Shown here piece after piece: positions 23,790 to 34,165 of a stretch of DNA of 64,000 nucleotides (within the stretch, counting starts at the first letter, position 1; each line of letters opens with the position of its first letter). Below the pieces are notes generated by a model. That model saw nothing but the letters and a program-made list of their open reading frames with translations. It searched no databases and was not told the origin of the DNA. Source of the stretch: Ctena decussata (Eukaryota; Mollusca; Bivalvia; Lucinida; Lucinidae); contig OZ022511.1 of the NCBI GenBank assembly GCA_963989385.1, positions 4,464,001 through 4,528,000 of the forward strand, written 5' to 3'. The position numbers and the translations under genes are program-made.

Positions 23790-24060
23790 TTAATGATTCA
23801 ACCTTAGTTCTGATATTTCAGAAATAGGAAATTTCCTATAATAAAGCAGACATTCTTTACTTTGGATCAATGGATGGATTTCGAAAAATGAACAAGTGGC
23901 TTTTACCATTGTGGGAATTTTCCTACAGTCACAAATTGGTATGTCAAAACTAAACTGAAAGTCTGAACATGGGAAATTTCCTACAGTGCACAAAAACTTG
24001 TTGGAGCGTTTTCTTGCAGATAAATTGATTCTGATCATGGGAAATTTCCTATAATGGAAG
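22140..24060. repeat. Array of units carrying the palindrome GGAAATTTCC
   Basis: Irregular, diverged units recur across 1.9 kb. Each contains (G)GGAAATTTCCTACAAT, followed by GCAGNAGATATTCACTC. About 70-90 bp later comes its imperfect inverse, ATTGTAGGAATTTTCCTATAGTCA. Palindromes are at 22753, 23053, 23322 (one mismatch), 23510, 23600, 23684, 23827, 23971 and 24039. A CT microsatellite (about 23751-23786) interrupts it. It sits immediately 3' of the C1q gene. Function is unknown. Confidence 0.7.
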
Positions 24061-24096
24061 TAAACGCCAATCATTTGACTATAGTTAAAACAGACC

Positions 24097-24102
24097 TTTA
24101 TT
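24097..24102 (-). promoter_or_regulatory. AATAAA poly(A) signal overlapping the C1q stop codon
   Basis: On the minus strand the gene ends ATT AAA TAA AGG, so the TAA stop lies inside AATAAA. Cleavage about 15-25 nt downstream would give a very short 3' UTR. The hexamer is seen directly; its use is inferred. Confidence 0.45.
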
Positions 24103-24645
24103 TAATCGATGAAAATATGACTATAGTCATAATCCCAATTTCATCTCGGAAAAGGTTAAAATCCCAGTTTTGACTGTAGTTAAAACCCCTATTTTTGATA
24201 GTGAAAAAGGGATTATTTTGGAAAATCCCACTTCTGTTTGGAAAGCGTTCAAAGTGATTCCAACAGTTGTCTGAATCTACTGACAGTGCAGAGTAGCCGA
24301 CATATAGTACCCAAACCTTTTCTCCTGCTGTGAGATGATGGACCACAGAGCCAGAAGTGCTTAAAGTAATATCTTCGCGTCCGTACCTGTTCTCAATCGC
24401 AATTGATTGTATTACTTTTCGACCAATAACAACTTTATAGGCACTGCGTGGAAGCATAATTCCTGAACACATCTGTACGCTGAACATGTATAGACCATTT
24501 ACAGGAGCTGTAAAAATGCCAGTACTGGAGTCGTAAGCTTTTGCAATATTCAGAACTGGGTTCGTGAATACTATGGTCTGGTTCATTGTCAAAGTAGCAT
24601 TACCGATTCCTTCAGCACTAAATGCGACAGTCGGCTTTTCTAAAC
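24098..24645 (-). CDS. C1q-domain-containing protein, exon 2 (C1q domain, 3' end)
   Basis: The terminal exon follows a pyrimidine-rich acceptor ending TTGTAG at 24646. It opens with two bases that complete the Gly codon left by exon 1, giving N-G-L-E-K-P. The 181 residues hold a globular C1q fold signature: AFSA near the start, then VFTNPVLN, AYDSSTGIFTAPVNGLYMF, SGSVVHHL and GEKVWV. The usual final strand (F-S-G-F type) reads F-E-R-F. About 40 further residues follow before the stop, so the C-terminus is longer than usual for the family. Sequons include NAT, NQT, NRS and NYS. Bivalve C1q proteins are typically secreted recognition or lectin-like molecules. The ligand is not predictable. Confidence 0.85.
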
Positions 24646-24702
24646 CTACAAAAGAAGAAAATTCAAAGAACAAAATATCATATTTATTTGGCTATCAAAC
24701 GG

Positions 24703-25015
24703 TTTTTTCCATCTCGAGAATGACACCAAATATCTAAAACCGTCTTCTGGTATTCTGCTTTGAGACGGGGTTTTCCCTTCTAAAACAATCCCAAAAATGT
24801 TTGGCTTGCTTTGGAAGGGAATAACTCCAATTCAATTTTCTACTACTAATTTAGTGCAATTTGATTGGTCAAGAGTGTACAGTAAACGGCGTTTATACTT
24901 CGATAAATCTCCTGAACCAGAAACGGGAACTACTTGGGCTTTTTTCTTTGCGGCAGTTTCTAAAATACTCGGTATACCCGACATTTTTAGGTAAAAAATA
25001 ACCGAGTTCGAATTA
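24703..25015. other. C1q gene intron, no exon seen
   Basis: Part of the 4.9-kb intron between the two coding exons. A 65-residue plus-strand frame here has no family resemblance. Confidence 0.5.
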
Positions 25016-25019
25016 TTAG

Positions 25020-25172
25020 AAGTGAATTTTGTTTGCAGATTTTATGAATGTGTAAACGCGGCGAATCATGCACAAACTTAACATAAAGCCCTTCGGGCTT
25101 TATTCAGTTTGTGAGTGATTTGCCGGCGTTTACACATCGATAACATCAATCCACAAAAATAAAATTCATTTC
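25020..25172. mobile_element. Foldback/MITE in C1q intron
   Basis: The outer arms GTGAATTTTGTTTG and AATAAAATTCATT are inverted, continue through GTGTAAACGC/GCGTTTACAC, and close on AAAGCCCTTCGGGCTTT. The hairpin resembles a bacterial terminator but lies in a eukaryotic intron and is part of the foldback. Confidence 0.7.
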
Positions 25173-26017
25173 TATAATAAATCCGTCTTACAACAGAAGA
25201 AATGCGGTAGGTTTGCAGCGCGAATATATCCGCGGTTTTCTTCGCAGTTGTCTAGAGCGAGACTAGCTGCGCTACATAAATGTTAATGTATATCGTCTGC
25301 ACCACTTCCGCAACGAAAGACTGACAGTAAGAATTGAACAAGAGATTCATCTTAACGCATTGGTCTAACTTAAAATATATTGACCACACTTTTACAAACT
25401 ATATATGACTTGCCAATGCTTTTTCCAGATCAAGAAGCCCTTCCAACTACTTTAATGGAAATAACTTGCAAATATTTTCCTTTAAGATGCCATCCTGTTT
25501 GACGAGTGATGCAAAAATGAAAATGGGTGAGTTGCTTTCCCTGAAAGTGTACATATTTACCTCAATGGAAACGTAAAACAAGAAAAAATGTTTCGACTCA
25601 CGGCTGAACCAAGATTTCTAGTTAGTACTCGACACAAGCTTATCATGTGTTCATGTGATCTAAGCTCATCAACTCGATGTAATACAGAGGGTCAAATCGA
25701 GTTACTGTAATACTAACGTGAATGTATCGTGCTTAATTGTCGCATACGCTTCGTCACCCTGAACATATAAACCATCACATGATTCACTGATATTCTGTAT
25801 TTTATGAAGGACTGACGAAACAAGAAAAATCTTTAAAAAAGATAATCGGCGCATATTAAATGGAAGTGTGTTTTGTAATATGTCTCTAGGAAAAGAGCTG
25901 ACAATAATTTTCATAAATATGACTCAAGTGAGCCATGTCGGAAGGCACCCACAACCGTAATTTTGATACTGGGTAGCGACAATGACCTATCAAACATGAT
26001 GCACTATTTGTTTGTGT

Positions 26018-26216
26018 GTGTATTAAACCGAAAGAAGAAATCGACATTAGATCTTCTACGAAAATTTTTTTTTGAATATCTGCTGTCTGTTTTCGATAAA
26101 ATTTCTAACAAGAGAAGTGTATTAAACCGAAAGTAGAAATCGAAAGTAGATCGTCTACGAAAAAAAAAGTTTTGAATATCTACGTCTGTTTTCGATAAAA
26201 GTTGTAACAAATGAAA
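26018..26216. repeat. Two-copy tandem repeat, about 98 bp
   Basis: GTATTAAACCGAAAG...GATAAAATTTCTAAC is followed directly by a second, slightly diverged copy ending GTTGTAACAAATGAAAC. Lies in the C1q intron. Confidence 0.75.
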
Positions 26217-27229
26217 CATTTTGAATCAATATCTGACAGAGTGGTAGTATCCACGCGTGCAAGACGACGAAAAACACACACGAAGATTAAATAGCCATTG
26301 ACCTTTGATATTATTGGCTAAATTTTGACATACGCGTTATTTGACCAATGAAACCATGTGGAACAATCTTGAGGTTATACGAGGCTGCGCCTCGAAAAAT
26401 GTAGAACTGAGAGAAGAACATTTTGACCAGATATGAAAGTGAAACAGTCTTATCACTCAGAGCACCTCTGTCTGGCGAGCACTTGTCCACGCAGCTGCCA
26501 ATCCAGATTCTAGCCCATACCATCACCCAACCTCCTCAAGACATGTCGTATTCCACATGACAATTTAATTTATAGTCGACACGACGTTAAACCTTGCAGG
26601 CGTCATACCTTCTCCTGTCATCGTGGATATCTAAGCATAATCTTGATTCATCTATGAAAAGAACATGGATCCAATGACGTAGTTGCTAATTTGCGTCACC
26701 TGAACATTGTCTACTGCCGCCTCGAATTTCTATGGAATTGCGTCAGACCTGGCCTCATAACCACCATGCAATCGCGCAATTTAGATGTGTAAAATCTGTT
26801 TCTAACCGTTTTTGCTTAAATCGACAGATTAAAACATTTTAATGGACAAAAATACGCCTCTTAACTCTGTTATTGTGACGGACCAGTAGCTTGGGACAGA
26901 GACAATCGTCCGTATGGACAGGTCAAGTCAATCACAAGTTTTAAATCAGATTGAGCATGCTTTATAGATGTTAAAACATACCAATTCTATTCTTAAGAGG
27001 CTTCAGGAAACTCCCGGAGAGCTAATTCGGACCTGTCATGAAAAATGACAAACGAGTCCCCATATAAACCTCTAGCGCTTTACTAAAAGCGTACCGAGCA
27101 GTAGTTTTGCAGTTATTTAGACCACAAGAGATATCGATGAAACCTGGAAATGATTTTGCATGGACAAAGACAATAATCATAGACATTCGATTTTGTGGTG
27201 AAGCCTAGTTTCACTTCACATTTAGGGGT
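26217..27229. other. C1q intron sequence, no exon seen
   Basis: No conserved frame or repeat recognised by eye. The sequence is less AT-rich than its neighbours. Confidence 0.4.
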
Positions 27230-27408
27230 ACAGTCGAGCCTGTCTTAAGGGGTCACTGTACTAAGGGGTCACCTGTCTTTACCAGCCACTTTTTGGGGGT
27301 TCCTTAGACCAAAATACAGTGCAAATGAACCTGTTTTAAGGGGTCCCTGCCTTAAGCAGCCAATTTTTGTGGTCCCATGGGGAGACCGCATAAGACAGGT
27401 TTGACTGT
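27230..27408. mobile_element. MITE with ACAGTCRARCCTGTCTTA ends
   Basis: The left end ACAGTCGAGCCTGTCTTAAG and the right end (read in reverse complement) ACAGTCAAACCTGTCTTATG form terminal inverted repeats of about 23 bp. Internal AAGGGGTC motifs repeat. TA lies on the left flank. Common mollusc-type MITE layout with no coding capacity. Confidence 0.7.
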
Positions 27409-28044
27409 TTATCTGTTTATTCGTCTCTACTGGTGTCTCACGTGATCCGATTCCAACATTTTAGTCTTATCACAGATGATGGTATGAAATCCGGAAGTGA
27501 TTAAGTACATGCATTGTATTTAGTATTTGAAATCGTACCTGTTGTTGCTCAGCTGCCGGATATAAGCATTTCTAAGACTTTAAGATAATGACTGGACGGA
27601 TTTCAAGCATTCAGGCGTCATTTGCAACAGATGTTACAATGTTTGTTCCACTCCGACGCATACATATGTCATTGCCACCGACACGGAGAAAATAATTATA
27701 TTAACGCTTTTTCTCATAGCTTGCACGACCAGATTTCAACTATACTATTGATAAAGCTTCTTGACATATGTTTTCTCAATGTTATATGTCAAATGGCTCT
27801 GATTATTTATGTCTAGGTACGAGATAACAGCCGGAAAGGAGAAAACCCTAAAACGACGTCTCTTCTTTAGCTCATCTCTTGAATGAAAGTGGTCGATGTA
27901 CGCAAATCATAATCTGAACTCGTAAATTTTTTAAACATTGACAATTCCGGAATATTTGGGATACACAGATATGAACCCCGAAATCGAGGTGTGATCAGGT
28001 GCTCGCGAATAGTAAGCATCACCTGCCTATTTTAATACACCCGC

Positions 28045-28460
28045 CATATCTATGTATCAGTAGGAAAAGTCAGTGGAAAACAAAGTCCGGTATTTGGATT
28101 ATTCAGAGACAGAACATCATCTATGTACCTGTAGGTGAAGTTGAACTTCTGTGCAAAGTGTTTATTACCCTCTTTTAAGAGCCCTTGTATAAACTCCGCC
28201 TCATATCCATAAAGAAAGAAGTCGGCAAGTAAGGGGGCGCAGTTAGTGCCCATTGGAATGCCAACTGTCTGCTGAAAAATCTGTCCGCCAAACTCCACGT
28301 AAATATTGTCGATAAGAAATTCCAATATTTTAATGACATCATCCTCAGAATATTTTGTTTGAACATCAGAGTGTCCAAATACCCAAGAACTGCGATTTTG
28401 GCGACCACTTGATTTTAAATTTTCTTGCGTAAACCTTTTTTTCAATTTCATGTCTTGTGC
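28045..28460 (-). pseudogene. Penelope-like element reverse transcriptase fragment
   Basis: The minus-strand frame of about 133 residues contains GIPMGTNCAPLLADFFLYGYE and, after a KFNFTYR stretch, YIDDVLSLNN with the catalytic YIDD. Both are hallmarks of Penelope-like reverse transcriptases. Only the palm region is present. The frame degenerates after about 120 residues, and no GIY-YIG endonuclease is visible. It sits in the C1q intron in the same orientation as the gene and is a dead fragment. Confidence 0.85.
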
Positions 28461-28621
28461 CGCTTTAACAGACTGATGTATTGACTAAAAAGAAATTATT
28501 TTTAGATAATTTATTTCTTATGATTAAAGATTCAGTTAAATGTTTGATCCCTAACTTTTTGTGTCCAGTATATATCAAGCCGATTAAGCTAGGGAACACT
28601 TCAATTCAATTTGAATCTATT

Positions 28622-28845
28622 AATTTGGTTGATTGTTTGTTTTGGGCTGAGTAGGTATTTCAGACCATATCGAGCCGTGTCCCAGAGGGAGAGAGAAAAA
28701 GAGAGAGAGAGAGTAAAATTTACAAAAGTACAGACAACTCCATCCCGCACCTGTTGCAAGCACAGCTGGCCCTTTCCCTACTATCTAAATTAGTAGGACG
28801 CCCAGGTCTTAAAAGGTATGCAGCACCATCGCCCGAGCAGACGAC
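28622..28845 (-). repeat. SINE-like family A, copy 9
   Basis: It has the CAGACCATATCGAGCCGTGT block, a GA-rich segment, the CCCGCACCTGTTGCAAGCAC core, and a right end at GCACCATCGCCCGAGC. Lies in the C1q intron. Confidence 0.75.
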
Positions 28846-28849
28846 CATT

Positions 28850-29540
28850 ACGCAACTACTATGAAAACGCTTCCTAGTAAATCAGTAGCTTGTTAATAAA
28901 TGATTTCAGGAATCTTAACCTAGACTTTTTAAATTTTTTTTATTTTATTTTTTTATCAAAGCGTTCATCTGAGCCTAATCTACTAGGATATTATAACCTT
29001 CAAACCGTTTAATGGCTTCAACCATCAAGCGAGAATCAATAAAGGGAGTAACAATATTCGAAATAGTAATAAGTCTGCCGTCTTGAGACACCGCCTGTCG
29101 GAAACTCCATTCCCCGTGGAGCAAATATTCAAATATTTGAGCATACCTTTAGTACTAGTAGTTAAAGCTCTCAGACATTTGATGTATATGTAGAGAAACT
29201 ATATGAATACATACATTTACGTATATTCAAACTGTAACAGAAATTTTCATTTCACATGATGCTTTACAAGTTCCCTACTTTATATCATCTATCAATGATT
29301 AGTGTATCAAAAAACAGTTTTCTGTTCATGAAATCACTTATTTATTGGTTTAATTTTTGATGTTGCAATTCGGGATACAGATTTATATAAGTCTTATGAC
29401 TTTTTTCTGAATCCCTTTTGTATAAGGTTGTATGATATTTATGACTTTGAGGTTTGTATTTTTGTATGCATTCTTATACAAATGAAATAAAGTTTAAACC
29501 AACTACTATGAAACTCGTACTATGTAATAACCAATTTGGT
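28850..29540. other. C1q intron sequence, no exon seen
   Basis: AT-rich. The segment 29400-29505, ending TATACAAATGAAATAAAG, looks like a plus-strand 3' end with a poly(A) signal and may be a retroelement tail; not proven. Confidence 0.4.
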
Positions 29541-29550
29541 TAGGCCTTAC

Positions 29551-30274
29551 CATTCACAATCGAAGACAGATTTTGGAAGTGACTCTTTGTATCAGTTATG
29601 GTAGCATTGAAGACACAAATCTTTCCAGACACGGCAGCTATCTCACTGTAACAGGAACTTAGGTTTGCTTGCTGTTTACTCATAAATTTAGTTATGTTTT
29701 CAATTTGCATTCCGTTTCCGTTTATTTTGGTTTCCAAATGGTAAATAACTTGCTCCTGTCTCTTTGTTGTGGCAGTCAAATTTGCTGTCTGACTTAATTT
29801 ATTCTCGATTTGAATCAGTCTGTGTTCCTGCATATTTGTCATGTCAGTCACATTTACTACATGCGTTTCACTTTCGTTTAGTTTATTCGCAAGTTTCATC
29901 AGTCTGAGTTCCATGTAATGTTTCATCTGAGACACAGACGAAGAGAAATTAGATATATCCGTTTTTAGACTTGCTATTGTTCCATTTAATTGCAACTGCA
30001 CTATGCGATCAGTTTGGAATGCCAGTGTTAATATATTGTTCTGTATCTCATGATATAAAGCTGTAACGGCATTTTCCAAGCCAGACAGTCGAGAAGTTAA
30101 TCCAGTGACAACACTTTCTAATCGATTTCGTAAATATCTTTCTTCATCTAGAATACGCAAAAGCTCATGTGCTGACAGAGCATCGGGGGAAGGTGGTACA
30201 GTTGTTCTGTCATCAAGCAGAAACGATTTTACACAAGTTAAAATAACGCAAGTGATAAACAGTTTCAGAAACAT
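29551..30274 (-). CDS. C1q-domain-containing protein, exon 1 (signal peptide, coiled coil)
   Basis: The start codon at 30274 opens MFLK followed by the hydrophobic LFITCVILTCV core of a signal peptide, so the product is probably secreted. Residues about 35-235 are heptad-like, rich in Leu/Ile with Glu/Lys/Gln, and fit a long oligomerising coiled coil. Nine N-X-S/T sequons (NGT, NFS, NES, NVT, NLT, NIT, NLS twice, NAT) suggest heavy glycosylation. The exon ends at 29551 with the donor G|GTAAGG, leaving one base. Joining to 24645 restores frame and gives 423 residues: signal peptide, coiled coil, C1q. This architecture is common in bivalve C1qDC immune families, where no collagen stalk is present. 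TATA-like TATATAAT sequence occurs about 75 bases upstream. Confidence 0.85.
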
Positions 30275-30472
30275 GTTGCTTTTCTCTACACACTTAGTCT
30301 AAGAGTGACTTTGTGACAGTATATTCAAATAACTATATACTTAACTGATATTATATACTGAACTAAGCAAAGAAACTACAGTGTATCCAACACAATATTT
30401 CAATTTTTGCTTAAGGTGAATAGGTACACGTCTATCATATTTTACAACGAAAAACAAATTTTGTGACTTCCT

Positions 30473-30704
30473 GGGCCCAGTTGTTCAAAATTAACAACGT
30501 CGTTAGTTAACGTGAAGTTTAAATTTCAAATGTTAATATCACAAATATGCCAATATTTTTGTTGTAAAAATGTGAGAAGCTTTAGCTTCTCACATATTTT
30601 CAACAAAAACTATCAGTGTATTTGGCTATAAAGTCACTAAACACTTAACGAGTTGACTTTTTAACGAGCTCGTAAGGCTAACGATGCTTTGAACAACTGG
30701 GCCC
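30473..30704. mobile_element. MITE with GGGCCCAGTTGTTCAAA ends
   Basis: The termini GGGCCCAGTTGTTCAAA and TTTGAACAACTGGGCCC are perfect inverted repeats. The centre contains a second hairpin, GTGAGAAGCTTTAGCTTCTCAC. It lies about 200 bp upstream of the C1q start codon and therefore in its presumptive promoter region. Confidence 0.85.
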
Positions 30705-30709
30705 TGTTT

Positions 30710-31480
30710 GCTTCCTGGGATGTCATAAAGCCCTTCCAAAAAGTCTACTCAAAAAGGAAATATTTTTCTATTCAGGATTAAATTCTATTACATTAGAGGC
30801 AATCTTTGTGAATGGAGGCAAAAATGAAAATGACAGAATAACTGCACCTCAAAGTGACCCCAACCACCTTAGAAGAATGACAATTTATTTTAAGCAGCAT
30901 AAAGTTTCCATGCTGGCATTCATGGTACCAGTAGTGAGACCGTCTCAACACAAATCAGCCGGTCGAAATAGTGTCATGCCAGCCGGTTGAGTGAATAAAT
31001 TATTTCCTCGTCTAAATACACTTTCTTGCCATTTATAACACCTTCGTGGGCCTCATATAATTATCAATGAAGAGAAAATGATACCCAACCCACATTTTCG
31101 GGGCAAGCAAATTTCTTTAAAACTGGCATAATAGGACAATACTTGACATTTAAATTTTACAAAATTACAAGGAGGGCGTTCAGATAATCACTGTCAGTTG
31201 CAACCGAACACCTGCAAGCTATTACGATTTTATGCTTTTTCTTCCTTGAAAATGAGGATTGGTATTTTGACAGTTGAATTTTGAGTGTTTTGATATCGTC
31301 ATAGTTTTGAATCCAGACACCACTGCCATTTGATGAATTTTGAGGTATCCAATGAATTCAGTTTTTACTCTCCTGACAAAAGCTTACTCAATATGAGCAA
31401 ACGGTTCGTTTTTAGTGGGAGGCAAAATAATACAAACCTAACCATAAACATCACCATACTTTCCCAAGGTCAGAAATACA
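30710..31480. other. Non-coding interval, no gene seen
   Basis: No exon or repeat recognised upstream of the C1q gene. Confidence 0.4.
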
Positions 31481-31483
31481 CAG

Positions 31484-31723
31484 GTACAAAATTCTGCAGG
31501 ACACAGTAAAAGGAAAGAGAAGAAGAGGTAGACAGATGAAGAGGTGGGAAGACAATATAGAATAGTAGACAGTGTCGGACATTGCCCGCTCAACTAGGGC
31601 AGCTGAAAACAGTACAAGGTGGAAAGGGGTTGTTGTGAAGTCATCTGTGGCGCCCTAACGACCTTGCAAGGTAATAGATAGAATAGAATAGCATAAAATA
31701 GAATAGAATAGAAAAGTACAAAA
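31484..31723 (+). mobile_element. 5'-truncated non-LTR retrotransposon tail
   Basis: The sequence from TTCTGCAGGACACAGTAAAAG onward matches the last about 200 bp of the element at 45916-47234, including AGAAGAAGAGGTAGACAG and the GTGGCGCCCTAACGACCTTG region. It ends in AGAAT-type repeats (31677-31714). GTACAAAA flanks it at 31484-31491 and 31716-31723 as a target-site duplication. A dead-on-arrival copy. Confidence 0.85.
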
Positions 31724-32044
31724 CTGCGAATGGCAACCTGAGATGTGCTTTTTAAAATGTTGATTAATTATCTAACTGCATTTATAACGATGGAAAAATC
31801 TTTTCGGTGCCAGTAAAGAATACAAGGTTTTGGACAAGCTTTTTCTCAACTTCTTAGCTAATCAGGGCAGTATAACCAGTCTAGTGCAGGGTTATCAAAA
31901 GGTGAAAAGATACGCTTTCTAGATAATGATAATCGGTCGATTTACTTTAATTCACCCAATTCATGCCTAGTTTTGTCCCACAAAAGGGAAACTGACAAAC
32001 ACTGCAGACCCAGATCAGACGCCGCTAAATGCCTGGTCAGGATT

Positions 32045-32415
32045 TCAACCCCCAGCAGTTATTACTGACCGTCCCAAGGCGGTACTTTCGTTGCGGTTGC
32101 ATTTGTTTTATGTTCGGTGCTGTTTTATTTTATTGTGTTCTCATTTTAACCCTTCTATAATAGAAATAGAAAATAGGTAAAAATAGTTGTTAAATGTTTT
32201 CTTATAATTTGCTTAGTCAGCTGTAACCCTTCTGTATGTCTAAATTATTTAGTTCAGTTCCCTATTTGGGAAAGAGCTGCTGACTCGGCTCATCACTTGT
32301 AATTTATTGTTTGTTGGGATGTCGTTGTCAATCTTTCCCTTTGATGTTGGGGATAGGGTTTGGGATCTGATTCAGTCAGTTCCTGAAGTGTAGTTACTCT
32401 TTAAATTTACACTAT
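32045..32415 (+). repeat. Dispersed family B', copy 2
   Basis: It runs from TTATTACTGACCGTCCCAAGG to CAGTTCCTGAAGTGTAGTTAC and is near-identical to the other B' copies, but truncated at its 5' side. Confidence 0.8.
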
Positions 32416-32543
32416 TTGCATATAACAGCTGGGTATTTCTCCTTAAAATATAATGAAAATGATAAACTAAACTAAACCGGACATTCCTTATTTGACAAGT
32501 GGACTCATCCGAGGCCGTATTTAAAAATGATTTAATTGATGGC

Positions 32544-32682
32544 TATGCTGCTGCTAAGGCTGAATTTCTATAAAGGAGATTCCCTACAACTATGAAATTC
32601 GATCTGGAGACTGTTCCTCCAGAGCAAATTTCATAGTTGAAGGGAATCTCCTTCATAGAAATGTAGCCTTAGCAACAGCATA
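32544..32682. repeat. Hairpin (foldback) element
   Basis: Arms of about 65 bp, TATGCTGCTGCTAAGGCT... and ...AGCCTTAGCAACAGCATA, enclose CTGGAG-ACTGTTC-CTCCAG. The arms contain AAGGAGATTCCCT and its inverse. Confidence 0.75.
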
Positions 32683-33244
32683 GCAACGACTTTAGTGGTT
32701 TTATAAATACGGGCCCCGATTTCTAAGGACATGGTGAGATTCCATCAGGCATAAATGGGTTAATAACAGACACCAGTTTGACGTTCATCATCAATCTCTG
32801 ACAGAATCAAAGAAACTACAGCCTTACCCTAAGGTCATCCTGAATTGGCTTAAGACGCAGAACTTGCTGGAGTCCTAGCCGGAAGAAGCACCATAGAACA
32901 GCTAACCAATCATGAAATCCTATGTCATAAGTACCTTTAATATCAGCAAACTCTGTAAATGTTCACTAATTAAAGTCTCCGTAGTCCTACCATTTGATCA
33001 AATTGTCGAAGCAAAAATAATAAGAAATGCGGTACAGCCTTCAGGAGTAGTAACAATATGTCGGGTGTCATCCTTTTTTGTGCCGTACAACTGGAAATAA
33101 AAGAACCGCAGGCACGGCATAGTACCCTGCCACTGCTGGGTATCGTAACTTATTTTTAAGTTAAACCCCATTTTTAAGACACCAAGGGCAGTTAACAGGA
33201 GAATAGGAATGGCTAAAGTAGTAGTGTCCATGATAAGTATTATT
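32683..33244. other. Non-coding interval; one weak minus-strand frame
   Basis: A 77-residue minus-strand frame starting at 33231 begins with a hydrophobic signal-like segment, but it has no recognised domain, partner exon or conserved motif, so it is not called as a gene. Confidence 0.35.
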
Positions 33245-34165
33245 AGTGATTATACCAGTGAAGTTTCATTCAAATATTCCATACTGGGAAGAAATGATGG
33301 GTCAAAAAAGATATTTTAGATCTATCAAGGACATATAACTCACGAACTGGAATGTTCAGAGTGAAGGGCCATAGTCACAATATGAAACCTTTGATGTTTA
33401 ACATATCTGTGAAGTTTCATTTAGTTATTCCAAATAAAGGAACTACAAGTCAGAAACTATTTTTCAGATCTATCAAAGGTGGATAACTCATGAACTGGAA
33501 AGGTTGGAGTAAATGTCCTTAGTCACAATATATAACCTTTGATGTTAAACTAATCTCTGAAGTTTCATTTAGGAGTTCCATATAGAAGAGGAACGTCAGG
33601 TTATAAACTATTTTTTTCAGAGCTATCAAGGGCAGATAACTCATGAAATGGAAAGGTAAGAGTGACGGCCCTTCGAAAAAGTATGAAACATTTGACGTTA
33701 AACATAACTGTGAAGTTTTATTCAGTTATTCCATTAGTTTAGGAACTAAAGATTATAGCCCTTTTTCAGGTCTATCAAAGGTGGATAACTCACGAGCTGG
33801 AAAGATCAGAATGACAGTCTTTAGTCACAGTTTGTAACCTTTGATGTGAAACATATCCCTGAAGTTTCTTTTTTTTCAGATCTATTAAGGGCGGATAGGT
33901 CACGAACTCGAAAGGTAGGAGTGGCGGTACCTAGTCACAATAATTAACCTTTAATGTGAAACAAATCTGTGAAGTTTCATTCAGATATTCCATATAGTAT
34001 AGGAACTACAGATCAGAAACCATTTTTCAGATCTATCAAGGGCGGATAACTCAAGAAATAGAAAGGTAAGCTTGACATTCTTTAAATAACAATATGTAAA
34101 CTTTGATTCGAAACATATCTGTGAAGTTCATTCAGATATTGCATTTAGTAAAGGAACTACAGGTA

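Noticed and set aside
22753..24049. Definite NF-kB binding sites
   Set aside because: The 11-bp palindrome is one base longer than the canonical 10-mer and is carried by a tandem repeat; kept only as a finding to test.
25080..25110. Bacterial-type terminator hairpin AAAGCCCTTCGGGCTTT
   Set aside because: It is the centre of a larger foldback element in a eukaryotic intron; no bacterial gene is nearby.
32998..33231. 77-residue minus-strand frame with signal-like start
   Set aside because: No recognised domain, no convincing splice partner, adjoining repeat array; too weak to call.
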